This document shows, one piece after another, positions 24,197-33,459 of a DNA stretch of 64,000 nucleotides. Origin of the DNA: Paraburkholderia sp. D15 (GTDB lineage: Bacteria > Pseudomonadota > Gammaproteobacteria > Burkholderiales > Burkholderiaceae); contig NZ_CP110396.1 in NCBI RefSeq assembly GCF_029910215.1, forward strand, positions 1,736,001-1,800,000, given 5' to 3'. The position numbers and the translations under genes are program-made. Positions within the stretch are counted from its first letter, which is position 1. Each line of letters begins with the position of its first letter. The notes beneath the pieces were generated by a model. That model was not told the DNA's origin and did no database searches. It worked only from the letters and a program-made list of their open reading frames with translations.

Positions 24197-25600
24197 ATGA
24201 GAACCATCGACAACACCATGGGGGACCGCAGCAGCGCCGGTGTCTCAGGCCCCGTGACCCGGGGCTCGATCATCGCGCGACTCGAACGGTTGCCGAAGAA
24301 CGCGATGCAGGTGCGCGCGCGCATATTGATCGGCCTCGCGACGTTCTTCGACGGCTTCGACGTGATCGCGATCGCGGCCACGCTGCCGATCCTGATCGCG
24401 AAGTGGCACCTGACGCCGTGGGAGATCGGCTTCCTGATCGGCTCCGGTTCGGTCGGCCAGTTGATCGGTGCGTTCGTGTTTCCGTGGTACGCGGAGCGCA
24501 AGGGGCGCGTGCAGGCGATTGCGTTGAGTTCGGGGATTATCGGCATCACCAGCATCGCCTGCGGTTTCGCGCCGAGCTTCGCCGCGTTCGTGGTGCTGCG
24601 CGTGATCCAGGGGCTCGGGCTGGGCGGCGAGTTGCCGGTGGCCGCGACCTACATCAACGAGATCAGCCGCGCGCATGGGCGTGGGCGTTTCGTGCTGCTG
24701 TACGAGATCGTGTTTCCGGTCGGCTTGTTGGCGTCGAATGCGTTGGGCGCGTGGATCGTGCCGCGTTTCGGCTGGCAGACCATGTATTTCATCGGCGGGA
24801 TGCCGTTGATTCTGTTCTTCGTGCTGCGCAAGCTGGTGCCGGAATCGCCGCGCTGGCTCGCCGAGCGCGAACGCATGGCCGATGCCGATGCCGCCGTGCA
24901 TGCGTTCGAACGTGCCGCCAAGGGGCCGCTGCCGCCGGTGTTGCAGTCGGCGGAATTCGAGGCGATGGCCAATCGTCATCCGAAGCGCCGCATGAGCGAC
25001 CTGTTCGGCCCGGCGTATCTGAAGCGGACGCTGGCCGTGGCGATGCTGTGGGTCACCTGCGGCTTCATTCAGTACGGTCTGTCGACCTGGCTGCCGACCA
25101 TCTATCGCACGGTGTATCACGCGCCGCTGCAACTGGCGCTGAACCTGGCGGTCGCGGCTTCCGTGCTGGGCGTGGTGGGATCGCTGACCTGCGCGCTGCT
25201 GGTGGATAAGGTGGGACGCAAGCCGATCATCAATCTGTCGTTCGTGGCATGCGCGCTGTCGCTGCTGCTGGCGGGCGTGTTCCACGATGCGTCGGTGTAT
25301 GTGGTCGCGACGTGCTGCGCGTTTTCGCTGGGCTTCCTTGCCTGCGGTTTTATCACGGCGTATGTGTACACGCCGGAGTTGTACCCGACCAGCATCCGCG
25401 CGATGGGTTGCGGCGTGGGCGGCGCGTGGCTGAAGGTAGCGGCGATTTTCGCGCCGGCGATCGTGTCGAAGACGATGATCGGCGGCAATCTACAGGTGGC
25501 GTTTTATATTCTCGCGGCGGTGCCGTTTCTCGCGGCGGTCGCGGTGCATTTTCTGGGCATCGAGACTAAGGGGAAGGTGCTGGAGCAGCTTGAGGCTTGA
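24197..25600 (+). CDS. MFS transporter, aromatic-acid symporter type
   Basis: The 467-residue protein has twelve hydrophobic segments. It has the AAHS/sugar-porter-like features DGFDVIAIAATLP in helix 1, a WYAERKGRVQ loop after helix 2, and ESPRWLAERER before the central loop. In the second half VDKVGRKP is the repeated motif A. It probably imports the substrate, most likely a carboxylated aromatic. I chose the ATG at 24197; a TTG at 24164 overlapping the reductase gene is possible. A terminator follows. Confidence 0.88.
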   Translation: MRTIDNTMGDRSSAGVSGPVTRGSIIARLERLPKNAMQVRARILIGLATFFDGFDVIAIAATLPILIAKWHLTPWEIGFLIGSGSVGQLIGAFVFPWYAERKGRVQAIALSSGIIGITSIACGFAPSFAAFVVLRVIQGLGLGGELPVAATYINEISRAHGRGRFVLLYEIVFPVGLLASNALGAWIVPRFGWQTMYFIGGMPLILFFVLRKLVPESPRWLAERERMADADAAVHAFERAAKGPLPPVLQSAEFEAMANRHPKRRMSDLFGPAYLKRTLAVAMLWVTCGFIQYGLSTWLPTIYRTVYHAPLQLALNLAVAASVLGVVGSLTCALLVDKVGRKPIINLSFVACALSLLLAGVFHDASVYVVATCCAFSLGFLACGFITAYVYTPELYPTSIRAMGCGVGGAWLKVAAIFAPAIVSKTMIGGNLQVAFYILAAVPFLAAVAVHFLGIETKGKVLEQLEA

Positions 25601-25630
25601 GCGTGTGACGGGTTGGGTGGGCGGTTGATG

Positions 25631-25658
25631 TTGGTTGTTTGTTGTTGGTTGTTTGTTG
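25631..25658. repeat. Two tandem 14-bp units after the MFS gene
   Basis: TTGGTTGTTTGTTG occurs twice with no gap, between the MFS stop and its terminator. Confidence 0.9.
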
Positions 25659-25681
25659 TATCGCAATGGCGGAAGGCGAAG

Positions 25682-25709
25682 GGCGCACTGGGTGGTGCGC
25701 CTTTTGTTT
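25682..25709 (+). terminator. Terminator of the oxygenase cluster
   Basis: GGCGCAC pairs with GTGCGCC around a 6-base loop, followed by TTTTGTTT. It lies about 80 bases after the MFS stop and before the convergent J-domain gene. Confidence 0.85.
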
Positions 25710-25754
25710 GGCCAAGGTTTGAACGCGCGGGACGCGTGTCCCGCACGCATTGAC

Positions 25755-27440
25755 CTAACGGTTGTGTTGCGCGGCACTTGCCACGCGCAGTTCATTGATC
25801 AACCACAGACTCATCAGCCCCATCGACGCGACGGCCAGTATCGACGGCATGGCGATGGCGATCATGAGACTGACGAGGAATAGATAAAACCTGGCCAGCG
25901 CATTCGCCGAGGCAAGGGTCAGCCACCACGGCGTGTTTCCGATGACGCTTCCCGCAACGGGTAACACGGCGAACAGTGCCCAGGCGATGTGCGGCGCGTG
26001 CGTTGCGGATGACGATATCTGCACGAAAAATACCGCCGCACCCCCGAACCAGCACAACGCGAGACGCCGCACCCATACAGGTCTTGGGTGCAGAGCAGCG
26101 CGCAATGCAGGCAGCGGAAATTCGCAGAACAAGGCGATCAGCGCGGCGTGCGCGATCGGCATGGGCCATGAGGCCGGGTCCAGCGTGGTCCATTGCCCGT
26201 AGTAGCCACAGCAGTACGCCACCTGGAACGCAAGAAATACGAAGGCGACACCGCTTCGTAACGCACCGTGCACGGCAATCGCCCACTGGATGCACAGCAC
26301 GAGCGCGGCGATCGCGAGAGGCGTCCGCGCAGGATCGGGTCCGCTGACTAGATCGCCGGCCACGACCGCCAGCCATAGCACGACCCATCCATAGCGGACC
26401 GAAGGCGACTGGCGCAGCGCCTGCACGTGACGGGTCAAGGCGGGCGCCAGGTTGAAAACCCACGCTAACGCGCAGCCGACGTTGACGGTCAGCATGGCGA
26501 ATGCGATTGCCAGTTCGCGCGGTCCCCAGGCAACGATCGAGCGATGCTTTTCAGCGGGCACCAGCGCGCTGGCCAGCAACGTGCCGCACAGCACGCCGAT
26601 CAGCATTGCGGTTTTGAACAGGCTGACGATTCCCGCGCGAAGCGACAGGCATTCGACCCAGAAGTCGAGCCTTGTCTGATCGAACCGCGACTGCGAAGCG
26701 TTGACAAAATACTGGCGCAACGCTGGAACGAGCGCGGTCATTTCATCCCGAACGCCGGTCGTGCGCACGTCCCAGAGTCCTCGAACGACGCTACGTTGCG
26801 GCGCATCCATCAACGCGGTCGCCTGCGGAAACCGAACCCTCAGGTTGAGATAGTTTTCGTCGGCGAATACGCGGGAAAGTGCGAGGGTCGCGGTTCGCTG
26901 GTCGCGCTGCAAGAGATGCGCGGAGTTCTCGCGCCAACCCAGCACTGTGCAGAGCGACGTTTTCAGTTCAGCCGGCGTGTTGTCGTTCAGGCACGCGCAT
27001 AGCGTCAGCCATTCGAGCTCGTCACGGGTTGCGAAGCTGACGATCGAATCGAACAGGTCGCTCAATGAGCGCCGGAGCGATTCCTTCCTCGGGCTTGCCA
27101 GAAATCCGCGCCAGATTTCCGCGGCCTCGTCGCGTGCTGCCTGCATGCGCAGAGCGGCGGATGTCTCGCGCGTTTCGTCGGGCGCGGGTGTGACGGCTTG
27201 CGAGGCCGGGGGCGTGCCCGTTATGGCGGCTGGAATGCCGGGCGCTTCGAGCTCCGGCGCCGCGACCATCTGCATCGCCGACTCATACGCATACCGCAGC
27301 CGCTGAAACGCGTCCGCATCCTCGTCCGGCCGTTGCTGCTTCACCTGTTTCGCGTACGCGCGACGCACCGCGCGTTCATCGGCGCTCGAATCGATGCCGA
27401 GCACGTCCCACGGCCACTGTTTGTCGGAACCTGTCGTCAT
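25755..27440 (-). CDS. J-domain membrane protein paired with an HscC-like Hsp70
   Basis: The 561-residue protein starts with a short J-like domain (about 8-50: WPWDVLGIDSSADERAVRRA, then DADAFQRLRYAYE). The signature tripeptide reads QRPD where related proteins have HRPD or HPD, so its ability to stimulate Hsp70 ATPase is in doubt. After a long soluble region (to about 270) come roughly eight to ten hydrophobic segments to the C-terminus. E. coli pairs HscC with J-proteins DjlB and DjlC; this gene follows the Hsp70 gene by 6 bases, so the pairing is likely conserved. I used the ATG at 27440 rather than the upstream TTG. Confidence 0.78.
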   Translation of the reverse strand: MTTGSDKQWPWDVLGIDSSADERAVRRAYAKQVKQQRPDEDADAFQRLRYAYESAMQMVAAPELEAPGIPAAITGTPPASQAVTPAPDETRETSAALRMQAARDEAAEIWRGFLASPRKESLRRSLSDLFDSIVSFATRDELEWLTLCACLNDNTPAELKTSLCTVLGWRENSAHLLQRDQRTATLALSRVFADENYLNLRVRFPQATALMDAPQRSVVRGLWDVRTTGVRDEMTALVPALRQYFVNASQSRFDQTRLDFWVECLSLRAGIVSLFKTAMLIGVLCGTLLASALVPAEKHRSIVAWGPRELAIAFAMLTVNVGCALAWVFNLAPALTRHVQALRQSPSVRYGWVVLWLAVVAGDLVSGPDPARTPLAIAALVLCIQWAIAVHGALRSGVAFVFLAFQVAYCCGYYGQWTTLDPASWPMPIAHAALIALFCEFPLPALRAALHPRPVWVRRLALCWFGGAAVFFVQISSSATHAPHIAWALFAVLPVAGSVIGNTPWWLTLASANALARFYLFLVSLMIAIAMPSILAVASMGLMSLWLINELRVASAAQHNR

Positions 27441-27446
27441 GGCCAA

Positions 27447-29156
27447 TCAGTACGTTACGTGCACGTCGAAACGATCCAGCAGCGCGCTCAGCTCGCCGCG
27501 CGCGCGGGCGATTTCGTCGGCGTGTTGCCGCTCGATCAGCGCCTGAAACCGCGCGATATGCGCGGCCAGATATTGCCGGTGATCGCCAAGCGTCTCTTCA
27601 TACACACGGTCGGCGCGCGTCAACAGCGAACGGTTTTCGAGCTGGTCGCGCGGATGAATCTTCAATGCGCTCAACGCAGCGAGCCGTTCGCGGATTTCCT
27701 CCGGCGTCATCACACCGGGGTTCTCCTCGATCACCATCGCGCGCTTCACGCCGCCGGGAAACGCGGTGGCTTCGACTTCCAGCACGCCGTTCACGTCGTA
27801 GGTGAAACGTACGTCCGCGCCCGCTTCGCCGGCGGGTTTCAGCGGCACGTCCAAGGTGAATTCGCCGAGCGCCACGTTGTCCGTGGTCAGACGCGCTTCA
27901 CCCTGGAACACCTTGATGCTCAGCATCTGCTGCCGGTCGCGCACCGTGAAAATGCGCTGCATGCGGCTCACCGGCACGATCGTGTTGCGTTCGATGATCG
28001 GCAGGAAATGGCCCGGCACGTACTGATTCTGCGCGACCTGCATCGCGGTATCGATGCCGAGGCTATACGGCGCGACATCGGTCAGCACCATCTCGTCGAG
28101 CCCCGCGTCGCGGCCGACGAGACCCGCCTGCACCGCGGCGCCGAGTGCCACGACTTCGTCGGGATTCAGATGGCCGGCGGGCAGCCGCCCGAACATCTTC
28201 GAGACCAGCTTGCGGACCATCGGCATGCGCGAGGCGCCGCCGACCAGAATGATTTCGTCGAGCGCGGCGACCGCGATCTTCGAGTCGCGCAACGCGCGCT
28301 CCACCGGTTTGCGCAAGCGTTGCAGCAGGTGCTCGCAAGTGCGTTCGGCGGTGGCGGCATCGAGTTCGAGCGTGTAGTCCTGATCGTCGACCGAGAGTTG
28401 CAACGTGACGCTCTCCGCGCCGTTCTGCGTGAGCTGCCGCTTCGCGCGTTCCGCCTGTTGATGCAGACGCTGCGCGGCGATCGGCGTGAGCTTCTTCAAC
28501 GTCAGCGTGTTGCGCTGGCAGAACAGTTCGGCCAGCGCCTCGGTGAAGTCTTCACCGCCAAGGAAATTGTCTCCGGTGCTGGCGCGTACTTCCATCACGC
28601 CTTCGAAGAAGTCGAGCACGGACACGTCGAAGGTGCCACCGCCCAGATCGAAGATCAGGAACTTGCGTTCGCTGTCGCGCTGATGCACGCCGTACGCGAG
28701 CGAGGCCGCGGTCGGCTCGTTGACGAGGCGCAGCACGTGAAGGCCCGCGAGTTCGCCGGCAATGCGCGTGGCCTTGCGTTGCGCGTCGCTGAAATAGGCG
28801 GGCACGGCGATCACCGCGTCGCTGACCGCTTCGCCGAGAAAGGCTTCGGCGTCGGCCTTCAATGACTTGAGAACCAGCGACGAGAGTTCTTCGGGACGCA
28901 GCGTCTGAGCGCCGAGCGGCACGCTGCGATTCGTGCCCATGTAGCGTTTGAAGTTCGCGGCGGTGCGCTCGGGATGCGTATGCAGGCGATCATGCGCGGG
29001 ACGGCCGACGAGAATCGAGCCGTCGTCGTCGACGGACACGCACGAGGGCGTCAGCGTCTCGCCCAGCGCGTTCGGGATAAGAACGGCCTGGTTATCGCGC
29101 CAGACCGCCACAAGACTATGCGTGGTTCCAAGATCGATGCCGATGATCGAAGGCAT
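27447..29156 (-). CDS. hscC: Hsp70-family chaperone, HscC-like
   Basis: The 569-residue protein has phosphate-1 [15 protein letters not shown], phosphate-2 [15 protein letters not shown] and adenosine motif [16 protein letters not shown] shortened substrate-binding domain follows (residues about 380-569), and the acidic EEVD-like tail of DnaK is absent. Length and pattern fit HscC, a specialised Hsp70, rather than DnaK. The start is the ATG before PSIIGID; the longer open frame to 29267 is not conserved-looking. It forms an operon with the J-domain protein. Confidence 0.88.
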   Translation of the reverse strand: MPSIIGIDLGTTHSLVAVWRDNQAVLIPNALGETLTPSCVSVDDDGSILVGRPAHDRLHTHPERTAANFKRYMGTNRSVPLGAQTLRPEELSSLVLKSLKADAEAFLGEAVSDAVIAVPAYFSDAQRKATRIAGELAGLHVLRLVNEPTAASLAYGVHQRDSERKFLIFDLGGGTFDVSVLDFFEGVMEVRASTGDNFLGGEDFTEALAELFCQRNTLTLKKLTPIAAQRLHQQAERAKRQLTQNGAESVTLQLSVDDQDYTLELDAATAERTCEHLLQRLRKPVERALRDSKIAVAALDEIILVGGASRMPMVRKLVSKMFGRLPAGHLNPDEVVALGAAVQAGLVGRDAGLDEMVLTDVAPYSLGIDTAMQVAQNQYVPGHFLPIIERNTIVPVSRMQRIFTVRDRQQMLSIKVFQGEARLTTDNVALGEFTLDVPLKPAGEAGADVRFTYDVNGVLEVEATAFPGGVKRAMVIEENPGVMTPEEIRERLAALSALKIHPRDQLENRSLLTRADRVYEETLGDHRQYLAAHIARFQALIERQHADEIARARGELSALLDRFDVHVTY

Positions 29157-29304
29157 GTACAGTTTCCGATTCCGTGTCGCGCCCCTCCATGAGGAGATCG
29201 CCCAAGTTTTCGCCGAGGTGCCGCATGGCGAGCCGCGTGTAGCTCCGTCCAATGGCGATAACGGCACACCGCGCGCAAAACTTGAGCGTCATGGCGCGAG
29301 GGAA

Positions 29305-29766
29305 TCAAAGCGCCTTGCGATACACCACGAAGCCGGAGCGGTCCGCGACCTGGTCGTAGAGCTTCATCGCCGTGTGGTTGGTCTCGTGCGTCTGCCAGTA
29401 CACGCGCTCGAGCCCGTCGGCCTTCGCGCGCGCATACACCGCTTCGATCAGCGCGCGGCCCACGCCCTTGCCGCGTTCGGTGTCGAGCGTGTAGAGGTCT
29501 TGCAGATAACAGGTCGGCGCCGCCATGGTGGTGTGGCGGTGATAGAGGAAATGCACGAGGCCGAGCAACTGACCGTTGCGTTCGGCGACCAGCGCGTGCA
29601 TCGGTTCGTAGGCATCGAAAAAACGCGCCCACGTGATCTGCGTGACCGCGCGCGGCAATGCCGTTTCGCCCGAGCGGCCGTAGAAAGCGTTGTAGCCGTC
29701 CCAGAGCGGCAGCCAGGCATCGAAGTCGGCGGGGGTGACGGGGCGGATGTGGATCGAGTCGGACAT
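29305..29766 (-). CDS. GNAT-family N-acetyltransferase
   Basis: The 153-residue protein has the acetyl-CoA-binding motif A at about 95-115 (LDTERGKGVGRALIEAV) and QTHETNHTAMKLYDQVA as motif B. It resembles small GNAT enzymes acting on amino acids, polyamines or related amines; the substrate is not identifiable. Transcription is probably separate from the 93-residue protein 58 bases upstream. Confidence 0.88.
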   Translation of the reverse strand: MSDSIHIRPVTPADFDAWLPLWDGYNAFYGRSGETALPRAVTQITWARFFDAYEPMHALVAERNGQLLGLVHFLYHRHTTMAAPTCYLQDLYTLDTERGKGVGRALIEAVYARAKADGLERVYWQTHETNHTAMKLYDQVADRSGFVVYRKAL

Positions 29767-29824
29767 GGGTGTGTTCCTGGTGGGAGAGTGGTTGAATTGA
29801 TCGGGGTGGTCCGCGAGCGTCAAG

Positions 29825-30106
29825 TCATGGCTGGTTCGAACACGCATCGATCGCGGCGCTGAGCGCTTGATCGTGCGTTTCGTGGCTGACGTCCTGTGCC
29901 GTGACTGCGCCCGACTTCGCCGAAGCCGCCGCGTTGCCGCGCGCCGCCAGGCGGTCGCGTACGCAGGCGTCGAGATTCGCGCGTGCGGTCGTGACCGGGT
30001 CGAGCGCGATGTAGACGGCAGCGGCGCAAGCCAGCGCCACGCAGCAGGTTGCCGCGGCGCCGACGCGTAGGTGTGTCGCGCTAGCCTCACGAATGCGCGT
30101 GTTCAT
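29825..30106 (-). CDS. Hypothetical single-span membrane protein
   Basis: The 93-residue protein has one hydrophobic segment (about 14-34: VGAAATCCVALACAAAVYIA) and a polar, probably periplasmic C-terminal part with two Cys residues (DACVRDRL and DACSNQP) that could form a disulfide. The start at 30106 has AGGGGAA 6-7 bases upstream. I recognise no family. It is divergent from the MocR regulator. Confidence 0.55.
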   Translation of the reverse strand: MNTRIREASATHLRVGAAATCCVALACAAAVYIALDPVTTARANLDACVRDRLAARGNAAASAKSGAVTAQDVSHETHDQALSAAIDACSNQP

Positions 30107-30213
30107 GACGTTCCCCTTTATTCTCTTCGCATCGCCAATGGCGACGCCCAAGTGACCTACAGGCTGCGCGCAAGCGCCGCGTGGCGATAACCGAGCCATC
30201 AGCATAAGAAATT

Positions 30214-30260
30214 TGTGGCACCATTGTTAGCTCCACACAGCTATCAAATTTTGGAGCCAC
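30214..30260. promoter_or_regulatory. Repeated TGGC(A/T)CCA-type elements before the MocR gene
   Basis: TGTGGCACCA (30214-30223), TTAGCTCCA (30227-30235) and, inverted, TTGGAGCCAC (30251-30260) form a set of related half-sites in the divergent promoter region. MocR-type regulators commonly bind repeated half-sites near their own genes, so this is a candidate autoregulatory region. Confidence 0.35.
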
Positions 30261-30263
30261 GCC

Positions 30264-31739
30264 TTGGACTACGGTCTGCTGATGTCGAACGTCGAGCGCA
30301 CATTGGGCGGCCGCAAGCTCACGCAGCAGGACCTGCTCTACGAGAGCCTGCGCCGCGCGATTCTCGACGGCGCGATCCGGCACGGCAGCCGGCTGCTCGC
30401 GAGCCGCGCGCTGGCGGAGCAACTGGGCATCGCGCGTAATTCGGTGCTGTACGCGTACGAGCGGCTCACGGAGGAGGGCTTTATCGATGCGAGCCGGCAT
30501 GGCTCCATCGTCAAGCGGGTGAGCGGGGCGGATGCGGCTGCCGCCGCCTCGGCCAGCGGCCGGCTCCAGGCGGTGGACGGCGGCCTGTCGGTGCGCGTGA
30601 CCGATCTGCCGCGTGAGCGCACCAGTCCCGACGACCCCACGCCGTTTCGCCCCGGCGTGCCTGCCCTCGACGAATTTCCGCTGGCGCAGTGGCGGGCGTC
30701 GATGGAGCGCGCGTGGCGCACCATCGAGCCGGAAGAACTGGGTTACGGCAACAACTCGGGGCATCCGGCGTTGCGCCGGTCGATTGCCGAATACGTGCGC
30801 GTGTCGCGCGGCGTGCGCTGTTCGGCGGAGCAGGTGTTCATCACCGCCGGCACGCAGGCGAGCCTCGATCTGTGCGCGTGCATGTTCGCCGATGCGGGCG
30901 ACAGCGTGTGGGTCGAAGACCCCGGCTACCACGGCGCGAAGGCGGCGTTTCAGGCGGCAGGCCTGAAGCTGGTGCCGATTCCCGTCGATGCCGCCGGCAT
31001 TGCGCCGACTCCCGACCATTGGAAGCGTACGCCGCCGCGTCTGCTGTATCTGACGCCGTCGCATCAATATCCGCTTGGCAGCGTGCTGAGCCTGGAGCGG
31101 CGCGGGTCGATCATCGAGAACGCGGTGGCGCATGGCGCGTGGATCATCGAAGACGACTACGACAGCGAACTGCGGCACAACGGGCCGCCGCTACCGTCGA
31201 TACAAGGTCTCGTCGAACACGCGCCGGTGATCTACCTCGGTACTTTCAGCAAGACGATGTTTCCGGCGCTGCGCATGGCCTTCATGATCGTGCCCGCGCA
31301 TCTCGTCGCACAGGTGGACGACACGCTGAGCGAGATCGCGCGGCAAGGGCGTGTGGCGGAACAGATCGCGTTGGCGGATTTCATCGACAGCGGCAAGTAC
31401 GCGCGGCATCTGCGGCGCATGCGGCGTCTCTATCAGCAACGCCGCACCGCGCTGGTGGACGCGATCGAGCGGCACATGGGCGATCTGATGACGGTCTCGT
31501 CGGACGGCGGGGGCATGCATCTGACGGTGCGGCTCGACGCGCCGTTGCGCGATCAGGACGTGAGCGCGGCGACCGGCGCGCAGGGGTTGCATATCGCCGC
31601 GTTGAGCGCGTTCTGCCAGCCGCCGGCGCGCGATGCCGCGCACTACAACGGCTTCATGCTCGGCTATGCACGGGTCAAGCCGCAGGACGCGGATGCGTTG
31701 GTGGCGCGGCTCGCGAGCGTGGTGCGCGGCATGTTATGA
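30264..31739 (+). CDS. MocR/PdxR-type regulator (GntR winged helix fused to aminotransferase)
   Basis: The 491-residue protein has an N-terminal GntR winged helix (about 20-90: ESLRRAILDGAIRHGSRLLA, LAEQLGIARNSVLYAYE) and a type I PLP-dependent aminotransferase-like domain (about 120-490). The Lys of GTFSKTMFPALR would bind PLP. Such proteins sense pyridoxal phosphate or an amino-acid adduct. The TTG at 30264 has GGAG 7 bases upstream; the ATG at 30282 has none. The convergent neighbour is a sarcosine-oxidase-like enzyme. Confidence 0.88.
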   Translation: MDYGLLMSNVERTLGGRKLTQQDLLYESLRRAILDGAIRHGSRLLASRALAEQLGIARNSVLYAYERLTEEGFIDASRHGSIVKRVSGADAAAAASASGRLQAVDGGLSVRVTDLPRERTSPDDPTPFRPGVPALDEFPLAQWRASMERAWRTIEPEELGYGNNSGHPALRRSIAEYVRVSRGVRCSAEQVFITAGTQASLDLCACMFADAGDSVWVEDPGYHGAKAAFQAAGLKLVPIPVDAAGIAPTPDHWKRTPPRLLYLTPSHQYPLGSVLSLERRGSIIENAVAHGAWIIEDDYDSELRHNGPPLPSIQGLVEHAPVIYLGTFSKTMFPALRMAFMIVPAHLVAQVDDTLSEIARQGRVAEQIALADFIDSGKYARHLRRMRRLYQQRRTALVDAIERHMGDLMTVSSDGGGMHLTVRLDAPLRDQDVSAATGAQGLHIAALSAFCQPPARDAAHYNGFMLGYARVKPQDADALVARLASVVRGML

Positions 31740-31778
31740 AGCGGCATAAAGCAGTCGGTCTGAACCAGGCTTAACCGC

Positions 31779-31814
31779 GGTTCAAACCACGTCTCAAACC
31801 ACGGCTCACACCAT
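31779..31814. repeat. Three tandem 12-bp units at the flavoenzyme stop codon
   Basis: GGTTCAAACCAC, GTCTCAAACCAC and GGCTCACACCAT run from the gap into the minus-strand flavoenzyme gene. Its stop (TCA on the plus strand, 31806-31808) lies within the third copy. Confidence 0.8.
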
Positions 31815-32909
31815 CTCCGCCTTCAGCCACCGCGCGAGCATTGCATCCTCGTCGCTCTCCAGCGCGTGAGCGACGCGCCGTCCGATCGCCGCGCCGAATT
31901 TATAACCGTGCCCCGAACACGCGGACACCACCAGCGTATTGCCGATCCGCTTCGAAAAGAAACGGCTGTCCGCGGTGAACGTGTACATGCAGGTTTTGAC
32001 TTCGGAGACGGTGTAATCGCCGAGACGGCGCAGCGGCGGCGCGAACAGACGGCGGATGCTGTCGCCCTCGCCGGGCGCCGCGGTGCGGTCCGCTTCGGGA
32101 TCGAGCGCATGGACCTTGTGAATCCCGGCGCCGAACTTCAGACCCAGGCCGTCGAGCGGCGGGATCACGTAACCGTCGCTGGCGCCGCCGATGTCGAGAA
32201 TGGCCGGCGCGTTGACCCATGCCTCTTCGAGATCGGCGGGCGGCTCCATGTAGGCCACCGCGTTGCGGAACGTCATCAGCGTTTCGGCGAGCGCGGGAAA
32301 CAGTTGCAGTGTCCACGCGCCGGCGGTGACCACGAGCCGGTCGGCGCGCAGAAAGCTGTTGTCGTCGAGTCGTACGGACGCGGTGTGCGGATCGACCGAC
32401 AGCACCTTCGTATGCGTGCGGATATCGGCGCCGCGCATCTTGAGCCACGCCTTCATGTCGCGCGCTATGCGCTCGCTGAACAGCGCGCCGCCTTCGTGAT
32501 CGAGATACGCGTAACGGAATGTGGCCGGATCGAGAAACGGATAGCGCCGCGCCGCTTCGTCCGGTTCGAGCCGTTCGTAGTCGAATGCCATGCGATCGAG
32601 GCCGGCGCGAAAACCATCGGCGCCGTCGCCGGCGAATTGCGAAATGCCGAGCACGCCGCAATTCGCGTAGTGCGAAACGCCGAGGTCGTTCCACAGCAGA
32701 TCCCAGCTATCGAATGCTTCGGCCATGTTGCGGGCGTAGCCGTCGGCGTCGCCATACGCGCGGCGGATCATGCGATGCCGGTCACCCGAAGCGGCCAGCG
32801 GATTCGGAATCGAGCCCTGCTCGATCAGCGTGATGTCGTGCCCCAGCTTCGCGAGCGACCACGCCGTACTCAGGCCGGCAATGCCCGCTCCTACGATTGT
32901 CACCCGCAT
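31806..32909 (-). CDS. FAD-dependent oxidoreductase of the D-amino-acid/sarcosine oxidase family
   Basis: The 367-residue protein has the FAD motif VTIVGAGIAGLSTAWSLAKLG at the very start, the ribose-binding Glu in LIEQG, and GDRHRMIRRAYGDADGYA, a pattern seen in monomeric sarcosine oxidase and N-methyltryptophan oxidase. VVSACSGHGYKFGAAIG near the C-terminus contains a Cys in the position used for covalent FAD in that family. It probably oxidises an N-methyl amino acid or related amine. It is convergent with MocR. Confidence 0.85.
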   Translation of the reverse strand: MRVTIVGAGIAGLSTAWSLAKLGHDITLIEQGSIPNPLAASGDRHRMIRRAYGDADGYARNMAEAFDSWDLLWNDLGVSHYANCGVLGISQFAGDGADGFRAGLDRMAFDYERLEPDEAARRYPFLDPATFRYAYLDHEGGALFSERIARDMKAWLKMRGADIRTHTKVLSVDPHTASVRLDDNSFLRADRLVVTAGAWTLQLFPALAETLMTFRNAVAYMEPPADLEEAWVNAPAILDIGGASDGYVIPPLDGLGLKFGAGIHKVHALDPEADRTAAPGEGDSIRRLFAPPLRRLGDYTVSEVKTCMYTFTADSRFFSKRIGNTLVVSACSGHGYKFGAAIGRRVAHALESDEDAMLARWLKAEMV

Positions 32910-33060
32910 GCCCACGCCCCCGTGTCAAAGGTTCCGGGCCAGAGTCTAGCAGCGCGAAAAAATATCCGGTAAGGGATTTTCGTGCGAATCGGCGTAGGGA
33001 AAAACGAAGCGGCGACGCGCGGCGAAATGCGGCAAACCGTGGTCTCCACGCGCGCTCGTA

Positions 33061-33264
33061 TCAATGTTTGCGATGCGAACCGTGACGTAACTGGTTGCGC
33101 ACTTTCTTCGCCGCGAAGAGCGGCACGTAGTCGAACACGCGTGCTTCGTCCCGATAGCTGGCCAAGGTGTCGGCGTACATCTTCGAGACCGTTTCCGTGG
33201 GCGTATCGGTCTCCTCTGCAATGCTTCTCACCACTTCGTCGACATTAGGCTCGGGTTGCGACAT
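33061..33264 (-). CDS. Small DUF3562-like protein
   Basis: The 67-residue soluble protein contains PNVDEVVRSIAEETDTPTET and then VSKMYADTLASYRDEARVFD, which form two or three helices with a basic His-rich end. I associate this pattern, from memory, with DUF3562, a small family common in Burkholderia. Function is unknown. The start at 33264 has GGAGAG 6-8 bases upstream and defines the gene; the frame stays open further upstream. Confidence 0.65.
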   Translation of the reverse strand: MSQPEPNVDEVVRSIAEETDTPTETVSKMYADTLASYRDEARVFDYVPLFAAKKVRNQLRHGSHRKH

Positions 33265-33459
33265 GGGTCTCTCCAGTTGAGCGAAGCGCTTGGCACGAGT
33301 GAAGCGCGCCGGAAGCAGCGGCGCGCGGGCAACAGGGTTTCCATTAAAGGAAGCGATTCCAGTGGATGCCAATTGAATCGCCCTATCGAGTATGTCGTTC
33401 CACAGAGATTTTTGTCTTGCGATGCCGCAAACCCGTGCGCAGGAGGGCGAAACGAAAAA

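Noticed and set aside
25631..25658. GT-rich repeat considered as part of a CRISPR or attachment site
   Set aside because: Only two 14-bp copies, no spacers, no integrase or tRNA nearby.
27198..28865. 555-codon frame opposite the Hsp70 gene
   Set aside because: No recognisable protein features; the Hsp70 frame is certain.
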